Assembly (NCBI GenBank): GCA_022578605.1
Contig: MU394098.1
Coordinates: 248,001 to 312,000 of the forward strand
Direction: 5' to 3'
DNA: 64,000 bases
Source: Camillea tinctor
Taxonomy: Eukaryota; Ascomycota; Sordariomycetes; Xylariales; Xylariaceae
Shown: positions 1-13,560 of the stretch, in pieces
How positions within the stretch are numbered: the stretch's first letter is position 1
How the letters are laid out: every line of letters starts with the position of its first letter
Position numbers and translations under genes: made by a program
Notes under the pieces: generated by a model
Databases searched by the model: none
What the model was told of the DNA's origin: nothing
What the model saw: only the letters and a program-made list of their open reading frames with translations

Positions 1-746
<746 letters not shown>

Positions 747-3266
747 CGCTTCACTTGGGGAATGGCTCTCGTATAGACGTATGGAACCTCAGGGGTAACG
801 GGTACGCCACCACATGGGTCTTTTATCTGGGACTAGAGGAATTTATACGAACCATCTTATCCCGTACGGACTCTAGGCTTTCATTGGGCATCGGCGGACG
901 GGGCAAAATGACGATAGAAAGATGCACTACGTGCAAGACTGCATATCACCAAAATATGCACATATCTAACGACGTTCTAAGATTCATCAATTGCCAAAAA
1001 AGGTAGACGATAAGATATATATGTGGCAAGGCCCAAATCCCATTCGCCATTCACTTTGGTAACAGACACACTACAGAGACTAAACCTGTTCTAGATATTG
1101 ACGGCACAAGAACTTTACCGGAGTCCCACGATATGGGGGCCATAACCAACTCATTCCTGTCTTGAGGGCCTCCTACGGCGATGGATACGGCGATGGATAA
1201 TATTAGCGTCTGAGGACCCCATGTGCTCTCTGCCCCCATCTCATCCCCTCCTCTCCTGTACAATCCCTGCAACCACGAAGCACGCATCGCATCGCGGGGA
1301 ACCAAGTAACAAGTCAAAGCCCCCTTGGCGAGGACCAATTTTGTGCAAGATTACATCAGTACTTCCAATGTCTCAAATATGTTTGGTTCTCTCCCACAGA
1401 TAACTCACTGCTGAGCGTAAAAAAAAAGGCTAAAACCCTGGATGCTATTCAACTGAGGACTTGATCAAATACTTGGCATCCCCGGCGTGGATGACTGATC
1501 CTGCTGAGATTGAAAATGTAAATTACGCCTCACGTCGATCTCATGTAATGCGGAGGCAACGCCCTTAAAAAAACCACTGAAGTAATATACTCAGATTGTC
1601 TCGATACAATTATAGTGTATGTACGGTGTGCGATGTTACACCTAACGGTGTACAGCTATCGTGGCAGCGCCGTTGACGTTTATAAGCTGCATCTTACCTT
1701 GGTTGAACATCTTTCAGCTTTCTGGTTCTACAAGGTACGCATGGGATGTGGCTGATATGTACACATGAGCATTTGGCAAACGTTACAGCCAACATTGGCT
1801 TTCTCCGTGTGTAGTGGCCGGTTGAAGGCTTAATATTTAACTTTGAGGGCCATGGTCATTCTGCTACGTGGACACATATATAACCTAAATACTTCGGTGA
1901 ACGAGAAACTTAACATAATTCTATACGAGGATACCGAATGTCACATACAAGATTGAGTTGATATGAAATTATAGGAATGGAAGAACCAAGTTGGAACAGA
2001 ATAAAACTCGGCATAGAGATATAAGGTCGGCTGTACATGTTCGAAAGTAGCTGTAATGTTGTTTACATCTTGACGGCATATTCCATTTTAATTAATGAAT
2101 CTTGGAGATATTCGTATGTTGGCATATTTACCTTGTGACACCACGACTATAGTCCCGTTGCCTCGATCTTATAGGTAACTACTAGGGGTTGTTGTACGTA
2201 TTTATCATGATAGTTGGTAGCTTTATTAAGCTTATGTTAGGATATAAATTGCTACTAAAACCTTCTGTTTCTATGGACACGACCCGAGGACTCAATCTCA
2301 GCAGCATTCACAGCCAGGCGATATCTATTTTAAGTAAGACTCGGTAGAGATGATAAGCGAGACCAGTCAATTGTCAAGAGAAAATACGGACCAAACTGCT
2401 GTGTCCTGGTTTAACACGGGCTCGGTAATTACCAACGTAAGAAGAATGCACAAAGTAAGCGAGGGCTTCCACCAATAAATATCAAAAATAACTGTATGAC
2501 TTAATAACTAAGAGAAAATAGATGATGCTTGTATCATTGAGCATTTTCTGTTTGCTATGTGAGAGACAAAGCATAGACGAGTTGGTTATCAAGACATTAA
2601 GCTAAAAATATTTCTATGGACTCATAATCAACTTATTGAGAAAGATACGGGAGAATGGCACGAATATACCATGGGTTAATTCGAGTTTGATATATATATA
2701 TATATATATAGACATCCTACCGTTGACAACCTTTGTTACGCAGCTGCCCATTTGAGGTCCCTCCTGTATACGACTGGATGAAAGATGAAGACTATGAAGC
2801 TATTTATATGTGCAACCTTCTAAAAGGGGTAGTACAATATTCGCCTCCAAGCGCAAATAGCGGTGACGTGTATTTCTAAGCGGACGACAAAGATGTCGTC
2901 CTACGACACTCCGCGGGGGCTGATTGTATGCCGCTATGTAGTATGGATAAGCCATTCATTGTAGTAATGGGCGTTGGAGGCTTCAAACCTAGTTTCTAAG
3001 GGGATGAGCACGACTTCTGAATCATTGCACCACGTCCCTTTCTGCAGTTGCTAGCCGACGTAGACCTACGGATGACCATTTTTGGTGTATAAAAATAAGT
3101 AAAATTAAACGCAATTATTCTATAAGAGAGTGCTTGGGTTTGGAATGCGCGCTTAGTACATGCTTATTTCATACACTGCGTTTGAACCTAGACTCTATTA
3201 CGGAGTGTGGAGAGAAATAAATTGTCCTATAATAATTCTATACTGTAACATAGGCTCCGGGGTGCG
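747..3266. other. AT-rich intergenic region with a (TA)n tract
   Basis: No convincing gene was found here on either strand; the open frames are short and show no recognisable protein. A (TA)10 microsatellite lies at 2691-2710. The region presumably holds the promoter of the glucanase at its left end and the 3' flank of the NmrA-like gene at its right end. Confidence 0.6.
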
Positions 3267-4240
3267 CTACAGATTCTTCGCATGGGCATCTAAAAGACCC
3301 TGCACCTCATCTTCAGTGAGTCCCTTGATACCCAAAATTTTGTTGTCCAGGTTTTGAAAGTGGCTTCCGTATCCCTCACCGAATATACCGACTTTGACAG
3401 AATTAAACATTAGCACAGTATAGTCAGGCGTGCTTTTCTTCTCCTCCTCCTCGATCTCCTTGAGAAATGTCGTGATAGGAACTACTTCTTCCTTCCAACC
3501 ATCCGATCCGACTGCCTTCTTGCCCATCTCGACAATTCGTTTCTGAGTAATTGCGATGTCTTGAATATAAACTGCGCGGTTTTTTGTTTCCTCTGGATGT
3601 TGAAGTACTCCAACTATGGCCTTGCCAAGCGTGGTGACGGTAGTGGTACTGAATAGGCGATTGCCACCATCATAAAGAGTGACACTCTTTTCCTTTAAGT
3701 TCACGAACAGCCCGGCGTCGATGCACATGTCCAAGAAGGGTCCAGTGGAGATAAGCGTATACTCTACGTTGCCGGCGTCTGCCTCTTTCTTTATAACCTC
3801 TTGGAACTTCCGTTTTGGCACAAAGAAAGGTAGTTGTGAGCTTTTCTCATTTTGGCTATCGGAACCGTATTCAGATGGAATGAAGCGCTTCACATGTGCC
3901 TTGATGGCGGCATCAAGCAAGACTTTCTGTGATGTTGCGGTGGAGGCCGCCTGGAGTAGGGAGACGACAGCATCGTGACCCTTGAGAGCATCTGTGAGAG
4001 ACTCAAGAGAGTCATAATCCACAATTTTGATAGCGACGGTAGAAGCTAGAGCTTGTCTACTTGTACCGCGAGTCAAAGCTGTTACTTGGAACCCTGATGC
4101 TAACAGTGCCTTGAGGATTTCTGATCCAATTCTACCCGTTGCCTACGTGAAGTCAGTCACGGGTGTAATGACATACGGGTGATATTGATGTATTGGATAT
4201 TACTTACACCAGCAACCGCAACTTTTAAGATGCCACTCAT
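3267..4240 (-). CDS. NmrA-like / isoflavone-reductase-like NAD(P)-binding protein
   Basis: Predicted 302-residue Rossmann-fold oxidoreductase or redox sensor. A tiny first exon (4240-4208) encodes MSGILKVAVAG. After a 65-nt intron (4207-4143, donor GTAAGT) the frame continues with ATGRIGSEI, which completes the AGATGRIG dinucleotide-binding loop that would be lost if the first exon were missed. The motif KRFIPSEYGSD near residue 100 and the following Pro-Lys-Arg-Lys stretch match the isoflavone-reductase/PCBER branch, where a lysine there takes part in catalysis. The length is normal for the family. Substrate unknown; possibilities are an aromatic or phenylpropanoid-type reductase or a regulatory NmrA-like sensor. 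It is divergent from the zinc-finger gene at 5246, with about 1 kb between them. Confidence 0.85.
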
Positions 4241-5245
4241 TTTCAGTGAACAATATCAGTTACGTGTGAAGCGATTGACAAAGTTGTTGAACTGGCTATT
4301 GATTGACGAGACTCGAAATTGGAATTGGATACGGTATAAGTTAGTGGAAAGTCTAATGGCGCATACATCTTAAGCATGTTTTTATATTTTTACAAGCTAC
4401 CCCTTAGTTCTAATATGTGATCGTATTTGCTGGAAGTTCTGTTCGCGAGGTATTCATTATTCCCGACTTTCCCGATGCATTTATTCCTCGCGGCGGAATT
4501 TAGCTCTCATCTTCCGAATGCCGTACGATGAATGACCTTCACGGACACATCTTGCATCAATCATGTAGGACCTCGATGGGAGGCGTTATTGTGAATCACA
4601 GTCACGTCTACTGATTGGAGTTAAAAAGAATGAGGCGATGTGACTGTGATGTGGGCTGCACACGAGCCTGACAAGCCCACTCTCGCCCCTGGACCTCATC
4701 CCACATTGCAGCCATCCCACATGCCACATGTCACACCTTATTCTGTTACTATGCTGCTATGTACGATACTGAATCTGATCTACTGTCAGAAGAACACTTA
4801 CGAACATTCTCGTTAGCGCTGATTTCATCCTGCATATCTTTCCAATCTTCAACCACAGCTGCCAATCAACTAACGGGCTTTCTTGAACCCTAAGCACTTT
4901 GGCGGCGCGGAAGATGGACCGCTGAATAATGAAAGCTTGTGTACTGCATTGCGTTGAGGTCCTTGGCACTACGGTCGGAATCCCTGGAGAGCGGATCCCT
5001 TATTGCCATCTACCCTATCCGACTATCTACTCAAAGCTCAGCCTGCTCCTAGGTCTAGAGCAAGCCAGCCTGGTTTTGCTTCTGTTATCTTTCTATCAAG
5101 ACATATCGCGCCAACTACGCCGGGACGCTTATAAATCGAAAAGGCATTCGGGCTAACAGTTGGTGCGCGGGGCCTGGGACGGAGTCTTATCCATCTTATA
5201 CTAGACGTTCCTAAGTCTCCCGGCCACGGGAAACAGCACATCAAC
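4241..5245. promoter_or_regulatory. Divergent intergenic region between the NmrA-like gene and the zinc-finger regulator
   Basis: One kilobase between two divergent genes, so it should carry both promoters. I see no gene and no specific operator that I can name. Direct control of the reductase by the neighbouring regulator is a possibility, not something the sequence shows. Confidence 0.5.
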
Positions 5246-7865
5246 ATGTCCCAATCCCGGCAGTTTGAGTGTACTTTGCCCGGATGTGGGAGGGTTTTCA
5301 ATCGCAAGGAACATCTAAACCGTCATGTCAAATCACATGATCCACAGCTTCAACATAGATGTCCCATATGCGGGCGTCGTTACGCACGAAGGCATGCATC
5401 CTAATCACAATTTTGACCGCCCTCTTTCGTCATGGTCGTTCCAGAAGACATACTACTATATAGACTAACCTGCAGACTTATAGCGACGTTTTGAAACGTC
5501 ACGTCGAGAACCATCCACAATATTCCAACTCGAAGCGCAAGCAAAGGTATACAATATAATCGGTTCTCGGTGATCATTGAAAAAGAGACTAATTGTAAGC
5601 CTTAGGTCCTGCGTAGCATGCCATGACAGAGGCGTCGAATGTGATGGGAACTCCCCTTGCTCGCTATGCATTCAGAGTTCCTCAGAATGCACGCGTGTCG
5701 TGCCAGAATGGCAGCGCAGTACTTCCAATGTTACCGGGAGGATTAGTGAAGATGACCAAATGCTCAACGATGACGAGACATTGTTGGCAAACCGTGTCGG
5801 AAACATAGACTCAGTTGACAGCCTGATGTCTAGCAATAATAACCGTAATCAAGAGTCAATGCTTCAAGGAACTTGGCCGATCTCATCCTTTCCTGACACC
5901 GAATCTTCCGTACATATCTCTAGTGAGTTCAATGTACCACATCCAGACCACTCATTTAGTACCAGTACATATCCTAGTAGCAATGACTCTGTTGCTATGT
6001 TGGGCGACTCGCCCCTGACGTCAGTCTCTTCCAACAATAATCATAGCGAGACTGCACACCAAAAGTCAGGAAATGCTAGGAACGTATGGGACAGTCCAAA
6101 CCAAGATATTACTATGGGACAGAATGAATGTGCCGCCCCATTCCAAGAAACCCATGATACTACGCCCCGCGGAACTTTCAATAGGGGGTCGCCGGCCACG
6201 GAGAGACTTGTCGGGTTGTTCTTTTCTGAGATCCATCAATTCTGGCCAATTCTACATAAACCGAGCTTCGATTTAAGGACTGCCTCGGACACCTTGTTGG
6301 TCTCTATTGTTATGCTTTCTAGCTGGCTAGAAAGTGGATCGGAGCATAAACAACTTGCCCCTCTTGTTTTTAATGCATCATCGCGACTCCAGTTGGTATG
6401 ATAATACTCATCCCCTTTTTGTCTTCTACATAAATTAACTAAAATTTCTAATCAGGAACAAAGGCCGTCGCTAGAGCTCTTGCAAGCTGCCTTGCTGAAC
6501 ATAATATACACATTGTATCACTTAGTAGGGCAATTCCCACTAGGATGTTGATTCTCAGGGGTTGTAGCTGATCATCATGATGTGTAGAGAGAAGAAGGGA
6601 TGCTAGCGAAAGCGCTTAATATGAGCGCTGTATTCATTTCAACCTGCCGCTATTTAGGGATTTTCAACGGACTTTACGAAATTGATGATGCTATAGAAGA
6701 TCAATTCGCCATTTGGAGATCACAGGAGCAACTCAACAGGTATATAATCCCCATTCGAACTACCAACGAAATGTTTCCAATATTAACCCAGGCTGATCAA
6801 TCTACCGGGAGTGATAGAATTGCATTTACTATTTTTCGCGTAGACACATATCTCAGTATACTACTAGACCACCCCCCATCTATTCGTTACCAAGAACTCT
6901 GCATCCCTCTCCCAAAGTCAAATGAACTTTGGGCGTCCTTGAATGAAACCGAACGGCGCCAATTACAGTGGAACGAGCCTGCTGGTCGCGAGAAAGCCCT
7001 CTTCTCCTTTCTTATCCGCGATGCTCTAGACGAGAAGCATGAGACCCGTCTCCCGTATCATCTGCTCGATATTGACCGTCACCTGGGCATTTGCGCAATG
7101 CAGGTTAAGGTATGGGAAGCTGCCCGGGAAATCAATAGCTCAAGGTCGGATGAGCTAGGATCTCGCGTCCGCCCTGAAGAGGGGTTATATCTCAACTGCC
7201 CACGCTTCCGCCAATGGCACGATGAAGTGCGTATGGAGTGTGAGCTCCGAGAGCACTTTGCCTCCCTGTGCGCGCCGGGAGATGGCTACACCTTCTCCGC
7301 CCTGACGCTGTTGCTATGGCATATGTCTGCTGTGAGCATGCACGCCCCCCTGAACAGCATCCGCGTTCAGGGCTTCTACTACAAGTCCCTCCCTGGTTCG
7401 TCGGTGCCGACGCGCACTCGGCGGTCTCACCTCCTGCGCTGGACCTCGACCGGGTGTCCTCGCCGCGCCCTGTGGAACTCGGCCCAGATCGCACGAATCC
7501 TCACTGTCGAGTCGGGCAAGCCGGACGGCAGGTCCCGGGTTCGGCTCAACCCTCTGGCTATCGCTGCCCTGCTTATGAGCGCTGTCGTTACATGCGTGTA
7601 CGCTTTTCGCACCCGCGCTTGCGCCGCCTGTACGGGCCAGCAGCCAGATTTCACGATCGACTTGATCAATACGACGGAGGACGATACCGGCCTGATGGGC
7701 TGGTTTGTAACCGGGCAGGGCCTGATTCTGTGGGGTGCTGGCGGTATCCCGGTATGCAAGTGTCGAGTCGGGGAGCTGGCGGCTTGGTTCCAGGTCCTGC
7801 TTGCGAGGGATGAATCCGCACAGATGGAACTCGTGCTCTTTCTTGCGGAGCTTAACAGGGAATAA
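5246..7865 (+). CDS. Transcription factor with two C2H2 fingers plus a Zn2Cys6 cluster
   Basis: Predicted 781-residue nuclear regulator in five exons: 5246-5391, 5484-5546, 5606-6395, 6456-6524 and 6588-7865. The N-terminus has C2H2 finger 1 (C-x4-C-x12-H-x3-H) and finger 2 (C-x2-C-x12-H-x3-H), then a basic linker and a canonical C-x2-C-x6-C-x5-C-x2-C-x6-C binuclear zinc cluster. A Ser/Asn-rich linker leads to a fungal-specific transcription-factor domain. Finger 2 is complete only if intron 1 (5392-5483) uses a GC donor, giving ARSDVLKRH across the join. Intron 4 (6525-6587) removes an in-frame TAG. The 3' third (after about 7000) is visibly more GC-rich than the 5' part. Target genes are unknown; the divergent NmrA-like gene is a candidate. 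Confidence 0.85.
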
Positions 7866-8701
7866 AAAAAGGGCTGCGCAGTTTCAAGGATCTTAGGATA
7901 GGTGAGGAGGCGTTCGTTTTAAATGGTTGATTTTATTGGACAATCTATTAAGATGATCTGTGTCATATAACTCTACCTTTTTTGGAGTTCTTCAAATGTG
8001 TTCCTCGTTTAGCGTGCCCCTTTTCCGAGGTTTAGAAACAGGCCAATGCTGTGAAGTCGTTGGATTTCGGAATTAGTCCAAAATCTTGGAAGTCCTATCA
8101 AATCACACGAATCCAAGGAACTAAAGTTTTTGAGAATTATGTTCGGATGATATAACACGCATGCGTAAGACTTTTGGGGGTTGTCTATGCTTAGTCGATC
8201 ATGAGTCTTAGGTCGGGACTAGGGACCTTATCCTTAGTCAATCCGATATTATCTGTCATACAGGACGATCCGTGATATATTTATATCTTACCGGGACAAT
8301 TTGAAAACCATCACCATAATCGGGAACTTTTATTCTCTCAGAGGGGTGGTTTCTATTCGCCATAATCATTATCCTACATAGCCCCGAGTGTTAGTCTGTC
8401 TCATCCTTTCGACTTGGGACCAATACGGGGCCCCCTTTATCGACTTAAAGCCCGGGAATCTGAATCAAAGTCCAACAAGTGCTTGTAATTATCAGCTACG
8501 TAGGTTATAAGAATGCAAGGGGAATCGGGATTTCTCATATGTTACACAGCGTCAAAGGATCCAGCGGCTGAAGCTGAAGCCATTAACCAAGGTGGAATCG
8601 GTCAGCTCGCTTAGTTCCGATTTATATACCTACACTATAAGCTCCTCATCGTTAGTGTGAATATGTTTACCTAGATTTATGAAGGCACAGTTGCAAGCAC
8701 G
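7866..8701. other. Intergenic, no gene seen
   Basis: About 0.8 kb between two genes on the same strand. It holds the 3' flank of the regulator and the presumed promoter of the membrane-protein gene. No RNA gene, repeat or conserved frame was recognised. Confidence 0.5.
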
Positions 8702-10899
8702 ATGCCCCCAGCAATTTCGAATGGCTGTTCAGAAATCGGACAGTCACAGTGGTTAGCTATCCCTTCAATTACAGATATTTCTGGGGCAGGGGTAGGTTTC
8801 CACAATGTGAAGATCAGGGCACTGAGCTGATAACGCCTAGGTTCTCACTGGTTTCATCACACCGGCGTATATACTTCTTGGAATAGTGGTCATATACTAT
8901 ATTGTCACCTACCAGCCCTCCCTTGACCCCTTTAGGAAATATGGCGATCAACATTCGAGAGTCGCTCGTCCCAACCCCGTCGACGAGATCGTGCTCAGAG
9001 GCATGAGAAAGCTACTTATGATCGGATCGCCACAAAATAGACGCCCTATAATATCAGCCAGCTTGCAAAGGGTATTTGAGAAAGTAATATTCTATTATTC
9101 CGCTATATTATATCACTATGACATGTTAGTTCTCCTCTAACCATACCAGTGTGTCCTTAGCATGGCCGACATCCAGATCGTTACGGGCGTAGGCATAATG
9201 ACGGCTGGATATGTTTCCCGTGCCGAACTTTCCGCCTTTCATTGGAAGATGGTGGTATACCTGGCCTGGTTCTCTTGTACTTCTCATCTATCTGCATTGA
9301 CCTTCCTCGGCAACTACCTGGTAAATCGCCCTATTTCGAAGATAGTCAGACTATGCGTCATGTTTGGTCTCTTGGTTCTCCTCGTGGTTGCTCTAATACC
9401 AACGGGCCATTTCTATTGGTACAGGATCCTATGGGTATTGGAACATTACTCCGAACTCTCTAATAAGGATATAAATTACTACGATCTAGACGCACCTCCT
9501 TCAGCAAATGCAACTTGCTATTTGAACGCTACATTCGGCCCAGAACAATCTAGGGGAAGAGATATGATGATTATATCTGTATTCCTTCTAGTAGTAGGCT
9601 TTATCTCTCGGCTGTGCAGACTACTCAAGCCAACCCCTTGGATCGCTCGCTACTTTGCACCACATGCGCTGATTAGTAAGGTACTGGGCAGTGCTGCATT
9701 CTTTCAACGATGTTTTGGTACTGCTAGGACAGATGAACGATTTGTATCAAACATAGTGGTCGCTGCCCATTTCGTATTTTGCATCTTGGTCGATCTTTAC
9801 ACGTCAATGCTATCCGATGTATGGTTTATCTCCTTTATCATCTCTTGCTGTATTTTCTGACCGAATTTGGAAGGTTTGCTTTTTGATAGTGTCCCATGTC
9901 TGGGGTACTATAAGCATTGAGGACCTACGACGCATCCTGGCACATTCCACTTTGGCACAAGATAGGACATGGTCATTTGGTCAAGTTCTCCCGGTCGTGC
10001 TCCTAGCAGGTCCTTGCATCACCTTGCTGGAGCATTGTATAAAGGTTTTCTGGCCATGTATGTTCGATCTATTATTATTATATGAAGTTCTGTCGTCTTC
10101 ATTAACACGCGTCGGATAGGGAAAATATCTCGCATTGAAATGCGAGACCATTCCACAACGCGTAAGTATTCAGGGTTTCCTTTTAATGCTATCTATTTTA
10201 AGCATGCATATATCTAACGCCATGTATGACTTTCAAGCAACGGAATCAGTTATAACACTGCCTGACCAGCCCTCCCCCGCTGATCTTTTAACTACGAATG
10301 ATAATACTATGGAAAGTCCTGGGACGAGCGTATCGTGGAATCTTCGACCAGAATCATTTGATGACTATTACACCAAAAGTATCTGGCCTGTGTGGATAAT
10401 CCTCATATGCAATGCGCACAGTGTCTACTTACTTCATGTTATTATATCGCCCAGATTCCTACCGAACATATATCATGGGCCCGTCGATATAGTAGCGCGT
10501 GTTGGCCTTGTGGTTGTATGGTTTATATTTACCCAAGGCTCCGTTCTGCATATATTAACTGTGCTGTTATCGTTCCTTGAGGCGAGATTAAACCAGCATC
10601 GTCGTGCGATGCACGCAGTAATGTTCGTCACCTCCGGAGGCTTCACAGCTTTATCCTTATTTTCGCTTTCGGCTTTCACCTTCTATACCCCGTATTTAGC
10701 TGCCGGTATGAATATCATTATTTTTCTTGTTGCCGCTACGGTAAAATTTTGTTGCCAGGTCATCCGATCGTCTAGATGCTCGACAGGTGAAGACGGAGAC
10801 GGAGGGGAGGGACATGCCTGCCTAAGATGGATCCCGAATTCAATCAATAATATTTTTTGCTATATTCGCTCACCTTGGGTGACAGTAATAGAACCGTAA
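8702..10899 (+). CDS. Polytopic membrane protein, fungal family of unknown function
   Basis: Predicted 622-residue integral membrane protein in six exons: 8702-8791, 8841-9083, 9150-9818, 9874-10036, 10120-10161 and 10238-10899. The joins restore continuous family-like sequence, for example DISGAG to VLTGFITPAYI, FEK to CVLSMADIQIVTG, and SMLSD to VCFLIVSHVWG. Roughly nine to eleven hydrophobic segments are visible, with an extracytoplasmic-looking loop after segment four that holds N-glycosylation-type sites (NAT). The ADIQIVTG...GYVS and LVALIPTGHF motifs belong to a widespread uncharacterised ascomycete family. Introns are 49-83 nt. Exon 5 is only 42 nt, and its phase is what fixes both flanking splice sites. 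No function can be assigned; a transport or sensing role is only a guess. Confidence 0.8.
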
Positions 10900-11810
10900 A
10901 CCCAATAAAACAGCAATTAGGTGAAAACACTCGATGGTAATTGCATTTCGCTTTTTGTCTCATACCTTTGATTATCACGAAAGCGCTGAATGCAGCCCGT
11001 AAAACGCATATAAAATTAAGGCAAAAAATGGGAATGATTTTCTCGTGAGGGAAAGTAATATCGCAAACTGTATCAATTTAGGTCATAAACATATAGGAGT
11101 ATTCCTCACATGAGAGTTGGACGTTATGAATAGGGTTTGTCCGGGAAATGTTACGAATAGTAGATTAAGGGGTTGTTGCAATAGGTTTGGGTAACCTATT
11201 GTCCAGCGGGTATATGTACTGAGCAGCCAACCGGTTTTATATTGTGAGGCGAACCATGTATCTTGACTTATTGCGGTGATGCATGGGCCCCTGTGCCTTT
11301 CCGCCTCGAAAGCTCTCTCACATGCCATCTTTCAAAGAGGTTCTACCCGAGTATGGGGCTTTCATTGAATCATGAACTTATGCTTCTTTTTAAAACCAGT
11401 CATTACATGTGGTGAGCAAAAGCGATGCCGTTATTGCTACGTTAGCTAAGAACGTATATGTACATTCGCAACATTACAACTGTTACGACTTTTTCTATTT
11501 CGCTGGCGCCCACAAATAACAATGCCAGACAATACCTCCCCATAACATCATAGAATGGAATTGATACATATACTTAATGCAAGCTGATTACCTAGGTAGG
11601 TTAGATAATATCTGGAAATATTCCATTTATGGGCACCCCGAAACACGTTGAAATAATCGTCCTCATCTCTCAGTGCTATAACAAGTTGAGGCGTTTAGTA
11701 ACTGAAACCAAGCAACTACTCCGTGACTTTGATAAACAACATCCCACTCACCTTTAGCGTAAATATCCTCAATGCGGAAGATAAAGTCTTGATCATCCAT
11801 AATGGTATTT
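10900..11810. other. Intergenic, no gene seen
   Basis: About 0.9 kb of AT-rich DNA between the membrane-protein gene and the subtilase relic. Low-quality open frames on the minus strand near 11663-11926 may be the eroded 3' end of the subtilase gene. A palindromic CCTAGG motif followed by TAGG repeats is near 11590. Confidence 0.4.
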
Positions 11811-12678
11811 TCACCGACTGGGAAAAATCGAGCCGGCGTGACTAATCGATGGCGTTTTGCCATAGTATCTTGCAGTCCTGGACCTCTGATTATCGGCTGT
11901 GACATGATAAGGAAGATGCGGTTCACAATGCTTGGCCTGTTGGCATTGGGGAATTTCCTTTTTTGAGTCTGGTATCATGTCATAACATGCAAGAAGGAGG
12001 GACGCGATGCCTGCGGCCATCGCGGTAGCGACCGAGATGCCTCGCACGATGTCGCTCTCACTTAGCAGCCCCGAGGCTGTTCCGGAGGCATCGACATCCT
12101 CCCCGCGAAACTGGAACCTCCCGGTAGTCTCGCTGGCTCAGAGATGAGCCACTGAAAAGCCTGAAGAAGTTTAGCGACCCGGGGTATCTTTGCTTCGTTC
12201 GTTCACTATTTAGTCGGTATAATGTACGTTATATGGTAACCTACATTCACTACATTGCCTTCAGCAAAGTATCTTGAATTGTCCGTAACCTGCGCGATAT
12301 AGAATGCGCAGCGGGGATCAAGCCGGGAGATGATATTAGCCATCTGCGAGCCATGAGAATCTGTTGCCAGCCACCATGATGATTCTTGTTCGAACTCCTG
12401 TGCTGTGTTTGTCCACACAAAACTACGACCTGAACTTTATGACTCTTGATTGAGAAACGTGCTGTATTGATACCGGTATCGACCACACCCACTTTAATCT
12501 GCGAATCCGGAAATTTGGGAGGTTGCTCTCTCGACGTGCCCTGGACCGTACGATAGAACTCGAGGAACATCTCGAGATTAGTAATCTCGACAGGACGAAG
12601 CTTTCTGCTCAGATTATTAGTTAGTGAAGGTTGCCAGACAATTTCCCTTGTCATCTCTTTCTTAGACGCTATACGCAC
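11811..12678 (-). pseudogene. Relic of a subtilisin-like (S8) serine protease
   Basis: All three catalytic boxes of a subtilase can be read on the minus strand, but in different frames. The Asp box VGVVDTGIN lies near 12480, the His box DSHGSQMANII near 12355 and the Ser box GISVATAMAAG near 12035. The Asp and His boxes are separated by a one-base frame change in an A-run near 12450. The His-Ser interval is only about 107 codons, and the strand with the oxyanion Asn is not recognisable, so a deletion is likely there. There is no start codon before the first block: an in-frame TAG lies just upstream. The sequence is still clearly recognisable, so decay looks recent. It sits head-to-head with the NACHT-ankyrin relic. 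An intron could explain one of the frame changes but not all of them. Confidence 0.75.
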
Positions 12679-13560
12679 TGTCTAGATTACCTTGGGTACG
12701 TACCCGAGTTACTATATTAGTGCGTAACCCCACCACAGGGCTGTCAGCTATTGGCTGCCAACATACGGAGTAAGTACACTATTTAACGAGTACATACTAT
12801 GGAATCCCTGTCTGTCTTGTTCACCATTACCGTTTCACTTTGCAACTTATGGACAAGTCATCAGACAAGCCCTACCATTTGTTAATCTGTCATATCACAT
12901 CACCAGAGAGTAAGATAGCAACCGAAAAACAACGGCAGAAGCAGAAGAAACTCCGAAAACTACAGCCTCCGTAGGTTCTCCTTGCACTCACTGTCATCCC
13001 GTCAACCAAAGCTGAACTTTGTTAACTTCGGGAGAGCGTATCAGCAATGTCGAATCTGAGCTTGAGAAAACAAGACGAGAAATAGACTGGCTCAAGAACA
13101 AAGAACGGGCGAGAGACTCATCAAGAGTAGATTGGCGAGATACCAAGCATGATTTACGAAATTCGGATGTCGTGACGATCATAGAACATCTATATAGACA
13201 TCCACAACCGGACTTGGGAGGTCGCAGACGGCCGTCGGTGCGTATCTACCAACCGTCGCTAAAAGTCACGGAAACGCCTACAATGGATGCTTCTTCGCTT
13301 GCTAAAACTTCGCTTACATCTGTTCCTATCGTAACAGAACCAATCATTGGAAACAAGCCAACTAAAGAAACTGCGATGAGAGAGAAGTTGCTGGATTCCA
13401 TATGCCCGTACACGCCTGACCATGTTCACCGGAACTTGTCGAAGGCTCGAGCCAAGGATTCGGGAACATGGTTATTTACCCTGCCGATATTCGAGAAGTG
13501 GCGGAACACGAGTACGACCGATGATATAGATACTATAAGGAATGTAAAGCCTGCGTTAAG

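Noticed and set aside
1051..1338. Minus-strand 95-codon frame
   Set aside because: No domain or codon signal; isolated in an AT-rich gap and overlapped by an equally long frame on the other strand.
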